Source: an uncultured Croceitalea sp. (GTDB lineage: Bacteria; Bacteroidota; Bacteroidia; Flavobacteriales; Flavobacteriaceae). Taken from it: a stretch of 36,104 nucleotides of DNA. Below are positions 27,404 through 36,000 of the stretch, in pieces. The number at the start of each line of letters is the position of its first letter. Position 1 is the first letter of the stretch. The position numbers and the translations under genes were made by a program. The notes beneath the pieces are model-generated. The model saw nothing but the letters and a program-made list of their open reading frames with translations. It was not told the origin of the DNA and made no database searches. The DNA lies in contig CALGQU010000090.1 in the NCBI GenBank assembly GCA_937959125.1, positions 1-36,104 on the forward strand, written 5' to 3'.

Positions 27404-28014
27404 TATCGTACATTAAGTGCAAAAAACGCTTCCTCCCCAATTCTTCCCTCAAGGTAATCATTTGCAACAACTCTACCAACCCCTGCAGGGGTGCCCGTAA
27501 AGAGAATATCACCTTTTTTGAGCATAAAGTAGGTAGATACGTACGCTATTAACTCATCTATCTTCCAGAGCATCAGACTAGTATGTCCATTTTGGACAAT
27601 TTCCCCATTTTTTAACAAGGAAAACCCCAGTTTGTCAATATTTTCATACTTATTTTTATGCATCCACTTACCTACGACAGCTGCTCCATCAAAACCTTTG
27701 GCCTTTTCCCAAGGCAATCCTTTTGATTTTAGTTCTTGTTGTACATCCCTAGCCGTAAAATCTATGCCAAGGCCAATTTCATCATAATAGTTTGGGGCAA
27801 ACTCTTTTGCTATATGTTTCCCTACCTTTTTGATTTTTACCAAAACCTCTACTTCATAATGCACATTATCCGTAAAATCCGGGATATAAAAATCCTGCTC
27901 TTTGGGCAAGATGGCAGAATCTGGTTTTATAAAAACTACCGGTTCCTTTGGACGTTCATTGTTAAGTTCGTCGATATGGGCAGCATAATTTCTGCCTATG
28001 CAAATCAATTTCAT
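27403..28014 (-). CDS. Fumarylacetoacetate hydrolase-family protein
   Basis: 203 aa, a minimal FAH domain: ICIGRNYAAHIDELNNE, PVVFIKPDSAI, the metal-ligand block HYEVEVLV (E54, E56), GIDFTARDVQ (D85), WEKAKGFDGAAVVG and LFTGTPAGVG. The family has C-C bond hydrolases and decarboxylases such as acylpyruvases and oxaloacetate decarboxylases; its short form is most like the FAHD1 group. It needs Mg or Mn. It lies 12 nt after the upstream gene in the operon. Confidence 0.93.
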   Translation of the reverse strand: MKLICIGRNYAAHIDELNNERPKEPVVFIKPDSAILPKEQDFYIPDFTDNVHYEVEVLVKIKKVGKHIAKEFAPNYYDEIGLGIDFTARDVQQELKSKGLPWEKAKGFDGAAVVGKWMHKNKYENIDKLGFSLLKNGEIVQNGHTSLMLWKIDELIAYVSTYFMLKKGDILFTGTPAGVGRVVANDYLEGRIGEEAFFALNVR

Positions 28015-28026
28015 AAGAATCCTTTG

Positions 28027-28941
28027 TTATTTTAACTTTTGGGTTACCTTGACACTTATGGCGGGTATGAAGTTATCTTTATTGTCTTGCGAGCGTACTT
28101 TAAATTCACGCCACTCGCCCATGCCGTACACCATGACCCTGTGGTTTTGGTTTTTGCTGTAAATACCCCCAAACGTTGGGGCAAAGCGATCTTCTAACCT
28201 TGGCGAGTTGGTTATGGCATCCTTTTCATCTTTTTTATACCAATTATAGGGTATGAACAACCATTCCAAACCAATATAAATCCCTTCCCTGGGTATTTTC
28301 ACTCGTTTTTCGGACAACTCCAAGGAGGTATAGTCCGTGCCCTTATGGGCTTCCAAAACTATACTCTCTTGCACCAAATCCTTACCAGGCTGCTTTGTAG
28401 TGGGGTCAACGGCGTAAAACCGCAACCGGAATTTTGCAGCCTCCCTTGTGTAAGCAGGGTTATCCCTAAAAAACACACTCACTTTTTCCACATACTTTTT
28501 ACTTGCCCCAATATTAGGAAAATAGAGTGCCAATACCCATGGCGTAGAAGACGAATCAAATCCGCTGGTAATACTGTAACTGCTAATGGGGTTCCAAACC
28601 TGGACATTGCCTAGGTTTTTATTGACCACTACCTCATCTAGCTCAAAGGTCTCCTCTTTTAAAAAAATCCCCCTGTTTTGGAGTATAGCTCCGGCAGGTA
28701 CAATGGTATCTTTATACCCTAAAGAAGAAATATGGACTTGTTTTTGTAACATTCCTTTTTCGATTTCCAACAGGAATTTTCCGTTTTCATCAGAAGACGT
28801 ACCAACTAAAGTATTTAAAAAACTGAGGTTGACGTAAGGTATGGGTTGTTTTGTCTTTTGGTCCTTGACAGATCCAAAAAAATCGACCCGTTGTCCCTGG
28901 CAGTATGCGGAAAGTAACAATGCGGCAACCAAAAATCGCAT
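28027..28941 (-). CDS. Exported protein with CarboxypepD_reg-like domain
   Basis: 304 aa with a signal peptide (MRFLVAALLLSAYCQGQ) and a beta-sandwich CarboxypepD_reg-like domain at about 20-105 (GSVKDQKTKQPIPYVNLSFL, GTSSDENGKFLLEI, ISSLGYKDTIV), as found at the start of TonB-dependent receptors. The rest (about 110-304) is beta-rich and has no recognised domain; it is not a receptor barrel. Its start overlaps the exonuclease stop by one codon base. Function unknown, probably at the outer membrane. Confidence 0.85.
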   Translation of the reverse strand: MRFLVAALLLSAYCQGQRVDFFGSVKDQKTKQPIPYVNLSFLNTLVGTSSDENGKFLLEIEKGMLQKQVHISSLGYKDTIVPAGAILQNRGIFLKEETFELDEVVVNKNLGNVQVWNPISSYSITSGFDSSSTPWVLALYFPNIGASKKYVEKVSVFFRDNPAYTREAAKFRLRFYAVDPTTKQPGKDLVQESIVLEAHKGTDYTSLELSEKRVKIPREGIYIGLEWLFIPYNWYKKDEKDAITNSPRLEDRFAPTFGGIYSKNQNHRVMVYGMGEWREFKVRSQDNKDNFIPAISVKVTQKLK

Positions 28942-29717
28942 TAGGATAATTTATTGTTTAGCTTGGAGAGCTTAATTTGCGTAAGTACTTTTTTGGTGTA
29001 TAAAGGAAAATCGGCATTTAAGATCCACCCAAAATAGCCAGGTTCTTTTTCCATGACCTCATCTACGGTTTTTCCCTTGTGTTTGCCAAACGCAAAGGTG
29101 GGTTCCCCATCTTCTGTTACCCCTATAAAACCGGCAAAATCCAAGGATTGCTTACGGGTCGTAAATTCTGATAGCTTTTTTACATTATTCTCCAGTTCCG
29201 GATAGCGATCCAATTGGGACAGCAACACTTCATAGGTTGCGAGGGTATCGGCTTCCGCACTATGGGCATCTTCAAGACTTTTGTCGCAATAGAATTTGTA
29301 CGCGGCCCCAAGGGTCCGTTTTTCCATTTTATGGAATATGGTCTGCACGTCTACGGAAACCATATGTTTCATATCAAAATCAACATCTGCCCGCAGCATC
29401 TCTTCCGCCAATAACGGTATATCGAACCGATCAGAGTTAAAACCTGCCAAATCGCTGTCTTTGATCATCGCGTAAATCTCCTTGGACAGCTGTTTAAAAG
29501 TAGGTTCATTAGCTACTTTTTCATTGGAAATGCCATGTACGGCAATAACCTCCGCTGGGATTTCCATCTCTGGATTTACCAACCACGTTTTGCTTTCTTT
29601 AGTTCCGTTGGGATGTATTTTGAGAATGGATATCTCTACGATACGGTCTTTGGCAACACTGGTGCCCGTTGTTTCCAAATCAAAAAAACAAATTGGTTTT
29701 GTTAGCTGTAGTTCCAT
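28941..29717 (-). CDS. DEDDh 3'-5' exonuclease (DnaQ/ExoX-like)
   Basis: 258 aa. The exonuclease domain (about 8-170) has all DEDDh residues: D13 and E15 (FFDLETTG), D99 (NSDRFDIPLL), H152 and D157 (HSAEADTL). A C-terminal piece (about 205-245: FAFGKHKGKTVDEVMEKEPGYFGWIL) is the extra domain known from exonuclease X-like proteins. This suggests a role in DNA repair or RNA/DNA trimming, not as a polymerase III proofreading subunit. First gene of the exonuclease-CarboxypepD-FAH-HPt operon. Confidence 0.92.
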   Translation of the reverse strand: MELQLTKPICFFDLETTGTSVAKDRIVEISILKIHPNGTKESKTWLVNPEMEIPAEVIAVHGISNEKVANEPTFKQLSKEIYAMIKDSDLAGFNSDRFDIPLLAEEMLRADVDFDMKHMVSVDVQTIFHKMEKRTLGAAYKFYCDKSLEDAHSAEADTLATYEVLLSQLDRYPELENNVKKLSEFTTRKQSLDFAGFIGVTEDGEPTFAFGKHKGKTVDEVMEKEPGYFGWILNADFPLYTKKVLTQIKLSKLNNKLS

Positions 29718-29732
29718 AAATTAACCCTGTTC

Positions 29733-29754
29733 TGTTACCAAGCGCAAGGTAACA
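29733..29754. repeat. Inverted repeat upstream of the exonuclease gene
   Basis: TGTTACC (29733-29739) and GGTAACA (29748-29754) form 7-bp perfect arms around an 8-nt loop, 16-37 nt before the exonuclease ATG. It could be an operator or a hairpin in the leader. I do not recognise the regulator. Confidence 0.45.
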
Positions 29755-29813
29755 ATTCTTGGTTAGCCAGTACCTAAGTTAAGAATGCTAATATGCAGTT
29801 GGAATTGAAATTA

Positions 29814-29991
29814 CATGGCTGTGACCTTTGCAAAATTCAAAGTATGTGGGAAGTTCGCCGCTCGAAAAAATTTTAACCCTCAGTAACCTATTGGTTATGA
29901 GGACTCAAAATTTTTGAGAAGAAAGAAATTTCTTATGATTTTTGGATAGTGCAACACTTTTTACGCCTTTATGTAAAGGTCTCTGGCCATG
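29814..29991. mobile_element. MITE-like repeat, copy B
   Basis: The core 29823-29981 begins GACCTTTGCA and ends TGTAAAGGTC, and matches copy A (24548-24704) along its length. The inverted ends here extend outwards through CATGGC (29814-29819) and GCCATG (29986-29991). Inside are several palindromes, such as TAACCTATTGGTTA (29884-29897), CTCAAAA-T-TTTTGAG and AAGAAATTTCTT. It ends 17 nt from the toxin stop codon. There is no coding frame. Confidence 0.6.
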
Positions 29992-30007
29992 TTCTTGGAA
30001 TAAAAGT

Positions 30008-30484
30008 TTACTTTGATTTTGATGCCATTCTCCCATCAAATAGCATAGGCGCGGTGGCTATGACCACAATTTTTGAAGCATCCTTATGGTTTGGGTTGAT
30101 CAAAAAGTTATATTCTGGCGGAACAATACTGCTAGGCACTCTTAATACCGCATATTCGTTTGCACCAACAAAACTATCACCTATGGATTGGGTATCCAAA
30201 ACTGGAGGTTTACGACCCCAATTTTTAGGGAGGTCACTTGCTTCCAGTTCCAATATTTCAATCTCATCCGGAATATCTATTTCTACATAAAACCTATCAG
30301 TGGGTAAATCTTCATGCAAATCCAAATGGACGGAAATCTCTAAAGTAGCCAACGCCCTAGAAGCGGCAGTATAAACGATATGCGTATGTAGACTGTTCCA
30401 TCGATACCCTTCCGTCATAGCGGCACCAATACCTTTTAAGGTGGTTTCTAGGTATTTTTCCCGTTCAATTCTATACACCCTCAT
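30008..30484 (-). CDS. RES-domain toxin (NAD+ phosphorylase family)
   Basis: 158 aa RES-domain protein. R28 (YRWN), Y38 (VYTAASRALATLE) and E49 show the spacing (10 and 11) of the catalytic Arg-Tyr-Glu of characterised Res toxins, which degrade NAD+ and stop growth. The domain spans nearly the whole protein. Its ATG overlaps the antitoxin stop (TAATG), the antitoxin being first, as usual for this TA type. All signature residues are present, so the toxin should be active. Confidence 0.92.
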   Translation of the reverse strand: MRVYRIEREKYLETTLKGIGAAMTEGYRWNSLHTHIVYTAASRALATLEISVHLDLHEDLPTDRFYVEIDIPDEIEILELEASDLPKNWGRKPPVLDTQSIGDSFVGANEYAVLRVPSSIVPPEYNFLINPNHKDASKIVVIATAPMLFDGRMASKSK

Positions 30485-31002
30485 TAGGCCATATTACCAA
30501 ACTCAATTCTATTCAAAGCTTTCTTTACTTCCCTTATCCCCGTAAGACTATCGAACAGACCGTCCGGGGAGGAATTCCCTAATGAAATATTGGGTTTTCT
30601 AAGCCATCTTTGAAATTTTTCACTTTCATTGTTGAATACGGCAAGCCCAAAATCATAAAGCTCGATCAACTCTACGATAAACTCACTGTCTTGTTTACTT
30701 AAGATATCATTACTTTTTTTCTTCTTGTTATAGGTCGTCTGTACTATTTGCAGGGAGTTTAAATAATGGATCACTGGAATTTTAGTTCGCTTACTAATGC
30801 TCTCTATAGCAGAATAGGGCAAGCCTTGCCTGATCAACGTTATTTTTTCAAAGTTGGTAGACCAAGAGTAACTCTTATTGTTCACTTTGATTTTATAACC
30901 GTCCAAGTCGACCGGAACAAGAGATGCTTTTTTATGGGCTTCTTCCAAAAGCTTTTGTTTTGCTAGTTTTTTGCCCTCGGCATGTCCTTTTGAGATAAAC
31001 AT
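30484..31002 (-). CDS. Xre/MbcA/ParS-type antitoxin (DUF2384)
   Basis: 172 aa. The middle has the Xre-like helical region (about 60-105: ITLIRQGLPYSAIESISKRTKIP). The C-terminal DUF2384 toxin-binding part (about 125-170) has FNNESEKFQRWLRKPNISLG, PDGLFDSLTGIREVKKALNRIEFG. Such antitoxins block the toxin active site with this tail and repress their own operon. Start as given (MFISKGHAEG). No exact -7 box lies just upstream; a strong hairpin at 31055-31082 may be part of the control region. Confidence 0.92.
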   Translation of the reverse strand: MFISKGHAEGKKLAKQKLLEEAHKKASLVPVDLDGYKIKVNNKSYSWSTNFEKITLIRQGLPYSAIESISKRTKIPVIHYLNSLQIVQTTYNKKKKSNDILSKQDSEFIVELIELYDFGLAVFNNESEKFQRWLRKPNISLGNSSPDGLFDSLTGIREVKKALNRIEFGNMA

Positions 31003-31054
31003 AACAGCAGAATTACTATATTAATACAACTAATTTACTGTTTTTAAATGAAAA

Positions 31055-31082
31055 TACCTAAGAATCGTACCATTCTTAGGTA
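31055..31082. repeat. Strong hairpin upstream of the toxin-antitoxin genes
   Basis: TACCTAAGAAT (31055-31065) and ATTCTTAGGTA (31072-31082) form a perfect 11-bp stem with a 6-nt loop. On the minus strand it is followed by TTTTC, so it may be a weak terminator for the E2 gene upstream. The octamer TACCTAAG also occurs at 31217-31224 and 29771-29778, so an operator role for the antitoxin is also possible. Confidence 0.6.
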
Positions 31083-31257
31083 CAGTTCATCCTTCTACTT
31101 CATCAAAAGATCTGTATAAAAATTGGGGAATGCGCATGGATACTACCTGTAAGGGTTCGCTATTCTATGATCTACGATCTGCTTTCTCCTTTTAAAAGAA
31201 GCATAACATAATACCCTACCTAAGATAAAAGGGGATACCTTATAAAAGCCTTGCGAT

Positions 31258-32619
31258 CTAAATCTCCCTATTGACGTCCCAAGCTTCTAAATAGTCAGCT
31301 ACGGTTTTGACGAACATGCCCCCCAAAGCACCATTGACCACCCTATGATCGTAGCTATGGGACAGGAACATTTTGCTGCGGACACCAATAAAATCCCCTT
31401 CGGGGGTCTCAATAACGGCAGGCATCTTACGTATGGCCCCCAAAGCTAAAATACCTACTTGCGGTTGATTGATAATGGGGGTTCCAAAGACACTGCCAAA
31501 TGTCCCTACATTGGTTACAGTGTAGGTACCACCTTTAACCTCATCTGGTTTTAACGCATTATTTCTGGCCCTAGTGGCCAAATCATTTACGGTTTTGGCC
31601 ATACCCACCAAATTCAATTGGTCCGCATTTTTAATCACCGGGACAATAAGGTTGCCATCTGGCAACGCGGCGGCCATGCCTAAATTGATATTTTTCTTTT
31701 TAATGACCGTATCCCCTTCCAAGGAAATATTGATCATTGGATGTTTTTTAATGGCAACGGCAATGGCCTCCATAAATATGGGGGTAAAGGTCAGTTTTTC
31801 ACCTTCGCGCTCCGCAAAGGCATTCTTGACCTTGTTGCGCCAGTTGACCAAATTGGTCACATCGACTTCTATAAAACTTTGTACGTGGGCAGAAGTGGTC
31901 ACACTCTCGACCATATGATGGGCAATAAGTTTTCCCATTCTGGACAAGGGTATGGCCTCTTCCCCATCCTTGACAATAACGGCGGCAGCTACAGGTTTAG
32001 AAGGTGTAGGCTGCGGATTAGGTTCATTTTGGGGTGTTGGTGTTACAGATGCCGTAGGAGCGGATGCTGTAGTTGTGGCAACTGCATTTCCACGACTTTC
32101 AATAAACGACAACATATCGTTTTTAGTGACCCTACCTTCTTTTCCCGTCCCTATGATACCATCTAATTCCTTAATGGAAATCCCTTCTTCTTTGGCCATA
32201 TTTTTAACCAAAGGGGAATAAAAACGGTCGGTATTTGCCTCGCTGACCGCTGGTGCGGAAATTTGCTCCTTTACGGCCGCAACCCCACTTTCCAATTGTA
32301 CTACGGATTCCGGAACAGTTTCCTTTATGTCCATTGCGGTTTCGGTAGCGGCCACATCAGCGGTGTCAGGCATATCCCCTTCTACTTCAATCACGGCCAC
32401 CACTTCCCCTACTTTGATAACATCGTCAACGGCAAAGTTTTTTGCAATCAGCTTACCTTCTACCTCACTGGGCACTTCAGAATCCACTTTATCCGTCGCT
32501 ATTTCAAAAACGGGTTCATCCAATTCTATGGTATCACCTACTTCTTTTAACCAGGTCGTTAGCGTAGCTTCTGCCACACTCTCTCCCATTTGGGGCAATT
32601 TTAATTCAAACTTTGACAT
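31258..32619 (-). CDS. 2-oxoacid dehydrogenase complex E2 (dihydrolipoamide acyltransferase)
   Basis: 453 aa with a single lipoyl domain (1-80; lipoylated K44 in EIATDKVDSEVPS), a linker rich in Ala/Pro/Thr, a peripheral subunit-binding domain (about 131-168: RFYSPLVKNMAKEEGISIKEL, GTGKEGRVTKNDML), and the catalytic domain (about 220-453). The catalytic His is H425 in DHRVVNG; the usual HxxxDG motif has Asn (N429) for Asp. E1 and E3 genes are not adjacent. It could serve the branched-chain 2-oxoacid complex; pyruvate or 2-oxoglutarate is less likely given the sequence type, but I cannot settle it. Confidence 0.93.
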   Translation of the reverse strand: MSKFELKLPQMGESVAEATLTTWLKEVGDTIELDEPVFEIATDKVDSEVPSEVEGKLIAKNFAVDDVIKVGEVVAVIEVEGDMPDTADVAATETAMDIKETVPESVVQLESGVAAVKEQISAPAVSEANTDRFYSPLVKNMAKEEGISIKELDGIIGTGKEGRVTKNDMLSFIESRGNAVATTTASAPTASVTPTPQNEPNPQPTPSKPVAAAVIVKDGEEAIPLSRMGKLIAHHMVESVTTSAHVQSFIEVDVTNLVNWRNKVKNAFAEREGEKLTFTPIFMEAIAVAIKKHPMINISLEGDTVIKKKNINLGMAAALPDGNLIVPVIKNADQLNLVGMAKTVNDLATRARNNALKPDEVKGGTYTVTNVGTFGSVFGTPIINQPQVGILALGAIRKMPAVIETPEGDFIGVRSKMFLSHSYDHRVVNGALGGMFVKTVADYLEAWDVNREI

Positions 32620-32656
32620 ATTCTTAATTAACGTATCAAATAGGGCTAATATTTTG

Positions 32657-32664
32657 CAAAAATA
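32657..32664 (-). promoter_or_regulatory. Possible -7 box of the E2 gene
   Basis: TATTTTTG on the minus strand is an exact TAnnTTTG match, 37 nt before the ATG. No -33 TTG is found at the usual distance. Confidence 0.4.
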
Positions 32665-32706
32665 CTACAAAAAAGAGCTTATTTTTAATTTAAATGTATT
32701 TTAACC

Positions 32707-33327
32707 TTAGTTGGCTTTCATTGAATTTTCAAAAGGCACCCGGTTTAAAATGCTTCTTCCCAAGGTCACCTCATCTGCATACTCCAGTTCGTCCCCTACA
32801 GAAATCCCTCTGGCTATCGTAGAGGTAACGACTTCCAATCCCTCCAATTGCTTATAGATGTAAAAATTGGTGGTATCACCCTCCATAGTGGAGCTCAACG
32901 CAAAAATAAGTTCGCGTACTTCACCTTCCCTTACTTTCTTGATCAATGGGCTAATGGTCAAATCCTGCGGGCCTACCCCTTCCATAGGCGAAATTTTACC
33001 TCCCAGTACATGGTACAAGCCTTGGTATTGCGAGGTATTTTCAATGGCCATTACATCCCTAATATCCTCTACTACACAGATCATGCCTTGGTCCCGCTTG
33101 GGGTTTGCGCATATTTCGCACAGTTCCGTATCGCTAATATTATTGCAAGAGGTACAAAAATTGACCTCCGTACGTAATTTTAGGAGGGCCTCGGAGAGGT
33201 GGATGGTCCGTTGCTCCGGCTGCTTTAAAAGATGGAGTACCAAACGTAGGGCCGTACGCTTGCCTATACCCGGCAATTGGGATACTTCATAAACCGCGTT
33301 TTCTAATATTTTGGAAGAATAATCCAT
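32707..33327 (-). CDS. recR: Recombination protein RecR
   Basis: 206 aa. It has the helix-hairpin-helix (about 12-30: [21 protein letters not shown]), the four-Cys zinc finger (C58, C61, C70, C73) and the Toprim domain (about 80-175: [52 protein letters not shown]). RecR works with RecO and RecF in loading RecA on gapped DNA. It is divergent from the symporter gene. A -7 box ends 5 nt before the ATG, so the transcript could be leaderless. Confidence 0.97.
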   Translation of the reverse strand: MDYSSKILENAVYEVSQLPGIGKRTALRLVLHLLKQPEQRTIHLSEALLKLRTEVNFCTSCNNISDTELCEICANPKRDQGMICVVEDIRDVMAIENTSQYQGLYHVLGGKISPMEGVGPQDLTISPLIKKVREGEVRELIFALSSTMEGDTTNFYIYKQLEGLEVVTSTIARGISVGDELEYADEVTLGRSILNRVPFENSMKAN

Positions 33328-33332
33328 ACCGG

Positions 33333-33340
33333 CAAAATTA
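33333..33340 (-). promoter_or_regulatory. -7 box of recR
   Basis: TAATTTTG on the minus strand is an exact TAnnTTTG match. A TTG lies 16 nt upstream, closer than usual. The start codon follows 5 nt after the box. Confidence 0.5.
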
Positions 33341-33394
33341 CAATTTTAGGTGATTACAATTTGAGTTTTGTACTTTGCAAAATAAATTGCACCT

Positions 33395-34888
33395 ATGACG
33401 GCCACACAGATTTTAGGCTTAATCGTTATTTATTTTCTGGTTCTTTTACTGGTTTCCTACTTTACGGGAAAAAACGATTCCAATGCCGATTTTTTCAAAG
33501 CGGGTAAAAAATCCCCTTGGTTTTTAGTGGCCTTTGGTATGGTAGGCACCTCTCTGTCCGGGGTTACCTTTATCTCCGTTCCGGGTTGGGTAGAAGCTTC
33601 GGAATTTGGGTATTTTCAAGTGGTTTTAGGCTACTTCGTTGGGTATTTGGTCGTTGCTTTTGTGTTACTCCCTATCTATTATAGGCTCAATCTTACCTCT
33701 ATTTATGAATTTTTGCTGGGTAGGTTTGGAAAAGTAAGCCATAAGACCGGGGCTTTTTTCTTTTTCCTTTCCCGTGTTTTGGGCGCTTCTTTTCGCTTGT
33801 ATCTGGTGGCCATAGTGCTACAGCAATTTGTGTTTGACCAATACAACGTTCCCTTTGGGGTTACCGTATTCATTTCCATTGCATTGATCTGGATCTATAC
33901 CAACCGCGGGGGCATTAAGACCATTGTATGGACGGATACCCTGCAAACCACCTTTATGATTGCGGCGGTAGTGCTATCCATAGTGATGATCGATAGGGAA
34001 TTGGATTGGAGTTTTGGGGAATTTTTGGTTTCGGACGAATTAAAAAACTATAGCACGGTTTTCTTTACGGATGATTTTCTGGCGCGAAACCACTTCTTAA
34101 AATCCTTTATCGGGGGAATGTTCATTACCATTTGCATGACCGGCCTTGATCAAGACATGATGCAAAAAAACCTGACGTGCAAGAACCTTAAAGATGCCCA
34201 AAAAAATATGATCTCCTTTAGTTTGGTACTGGTAGGGGTTACCTTTCTTTTTATGCTATTAGGGGCACTTTTGTTTATTTATGCCAACCAAAACGGTATT
34301 GGTATTCCCTTAATGGACGGAAAACCCAAAACGGATTTGTTGTTTCCGGAAATTGCCCTGAACAGCGGCCTGGGAATTACCTTGTCCATTACTTTTATGT
34401 TAGGGTTGATTGCAGCGGCCTACAGCAGCGCGGACAGTGCACTTACCTCCTTGACCACTTCCTTTTGTGTGGATTTCTTAAGCTTGGAAAAAAAATCGGA
34501 GCAAGAGCAGAAACGCATCCGAAAACAAGTCCACATTATCATGAGCTTAGGCCTTATACTGGTGATCATCTCCTTCAAATATATTTTAAACTCCAACATC
34601 ATTGATAGCCTGTTGACCGTTGCCGGGTACACCTATGGCCCTCTTTTGGGGCTGTTTGCCTTCGGTATTTTTACCAAACATCAAGTAAAGGACCATTTGG
34701 TTTGGGTGGTGGCGTTAGCTTCCGTTTTACTTATTGTTGGTATCGCTTCTATTGATGCGGATTATCTTGGCGGATATGTCCTAGGGTACGAGCTTTTGCC
34801 CCTTAACGGCCTGCTCACCTTTCTGGGATTACATCTGATCAAGAAAAAAAATAGCATCCCAAAGGAGGTAAGTACTAAAAAGCGTTAA
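33395..34888 (+). CDS. Sodium:solute symporter (SSS family)
   Basis: 497 aa membrane protein with about 13 helices of the SSF/LeuT-like fold. Family stretches include [33 protein letters not shown] near the start, [41 protein letters not shown], and [22 protein letters not shown], whose Ser residues belong to the second sodium site. Substrate is uncertain; sialic acid, sugar, proline and others are known for the family. It stands alone, divergent from recR, with a near-consensus TACTTTGC about 22 nt upstream. Confidence 0.93.
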   Translation: MTATQILGLIVIYFLVLLLVSYFTGKNDSNADFFKAGKKSPWFLVAFGMVGTSLSGVTFISVPGWVEASEFGYFQVVLGYFVGYLVVAFVLLPIYYRLNLTSIYEFLLGRFGKVSHKTGAFFFFLSRVLGASFRLYLVAIVLQQFVFDQYNVPFGVTVFISIALIWIYTNRGGIKTIVWTDTLQTTFMIAAVVLSIVMIDRELDWSFGEFLVSDELKNYSTVFFTDDFLARNHFLKSFIGGMFITICMTGLDQDMMQKNLTCKNLKDAQKNMISFSLVLVGVTFLFMLLGALLFIYANQNGIGIPLMDGKPKTDLLFPEIALNSGLGITLSITFMLGLIAAAYSSADSALTSLTTSFCVDFLSLEKKSEQEQKRIRKQVHIIMSLGLILVIISFKYILNSNIIDSLLTVAGYTYGPLLGLFAFGIFTKHQVKDHLVWVVALASVLLIVGIASIDADYLGGYVLGYELLPLNGLLTFLGLHLIKKKNSIPKEVSTKKR

Positions 34889-35004
34889 AAAATTCCGTCC
34901 CAACTTTGCTGTTATCTTTTTGTGATCTTTTGCCGCTACTTTTGATATTGGACGTAATAGCCCTTTTTCCATGGGCTACATGAGTTCAATTAAAAATTAA
35001 AACT

Positions 35005-35997
35005 ATGCGTAACATTTTAAGTGTAAACATACTTTCTCTTTTAGTACTAGGTACCCTAATGGTAAATGGACAGTCCATTATCAAACAAAGCGAGGAACTG
35101 GGGCAGGTACGTTGGTACAGGGACTATGATAAGGCCTTGGCATTGGCCAAAAAAGAACAAAAGGATGTATTGATTCTTTTTCAAGAAGTTCCAGGTTGCT
35201 CCACCTGCCGTAATTACGGACAACATGTATTGAGCAATCCTTTGATGGTGGAGGGTATTGAAAATTTGTTTGTTCCCTTGGCCATTTTCAATAACAAAGG
35301 AGGTAAGGACAGGGAGATTTTAAACAAGTATAACGAACCTAGTTGGAACAATCCTGTAGTGCGCATTGTAAATCATAAAGGGGAGGATGTGGTCAAGCGG
35401 ATCAGTAGCGACTATTCTGCCAAAACCTTGCATGCACGTATGCTACAGGCCTTAAAATCATACGGGGTTAAGGTGCCAGATTACTTTCAGTTACTGGGAC
35501 AAGAGTTAGGGGCCGCTAGGACCACCAAAGAGAAGGTTTTTAAAATGTATTGTTTTTGGAGCGGGGAAAAACAATTGGGAAAACTGGACGGTGTCTTAAA
35601 TACGGAATCCGGCTTTATGAACGGGGAAGTCGTTAAGGTAACCTATGATGCTTCCGTGCTGGATGAAAAGGAATTGGAAACCTACGCCAAGAGCAACAGT
35701 TTTACTCCTGTAGATGCTAAAAAGACCTATCGCCCAGCTTCTAACGATATCCATTATTATTTACGGCATACGGATTATAAATATGTTCCCTTAACGGCCA
35801 TACAGCAGACTAAGATAAACAGTGCCATAGGCAACGGCCAAACCGGCGACGAATACCTGTCCCCAGCCCAAAGGGCCTGGTTTGTTGGGATTATTGAAGG
35901 GCGAATCAAAAAAAATAAAAACTTGTTGAACGTTTCTTTTAAAGACGCTTGGGCCTATATGACAAAGGAGAAACAAGTAGCCTTAAGCAGTAACTAA
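35005..35997 (+). CDS. Exported thioredoxin-like protein fused to an MsrA-like domain
   Basis: 330 aa with a signal peptide (about 1-22). The thioredoxin-like part (about 35-150) has VPGCSTC with C65 and C68. It resembles a family in which this site is VPGUxxT with selenocysteine; here it is CxxC. The second part (about 175-330) looks like methionine sulfoxide reductase A: MYCFWSGEKQLGKLDGVLNTESGFMNGEV, with C183 at the catalytic GCFW position (Gly is Tyr here), and a late KTYRPASNDIHYYL. The two parts could form an internal reducing relay. Repair of oxidised methionine in the periplasm is a reasonable inference. Not in an operon with neighbours. Confidence 0.85.
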   Translation: MRNILSVNILSLLVLGTLMVNGQSIIKQSEELGQVRWYRDYDKALALAKKEQKDVLILFQEVPGCSTCRNYGQHVLSNPLMVEGIENLFVPLAIFNNKGGKDREILNKYNEPSWNNPVVRIVNHKGEDVVKRISSDYSAKTLHARMLQALKSYGVKVPDYFQLLGQELGAARTTKEKVFKMYCFWSGEKQLGKLDGVLNTESGFMNGEVVKVTYDASVLDEKELETYAKSNSFTPVDAKKTYRPASNDIHYYLRHTDYKYVPLTAIQQTKINSAIGNGQTGDEYLSPAQRAWFVGIIEGRIKKNKNLLNVSFKDAWAYMTKEKQVALSSN

Positions 35998-36000
35998 ACG

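Noticed and set aside
30008-31258. Phage or genomic island around the RES-Xre genes
   Set aside because: No integrase, phage gene or tRNA-linked attachment site is near; only the TA module and a small repeat are seen.
32867-33292. 141-aa open frame antisense to recR
   Set aside because: Fully inside recR with its zinc finger and Toprim motifs; no start signal.
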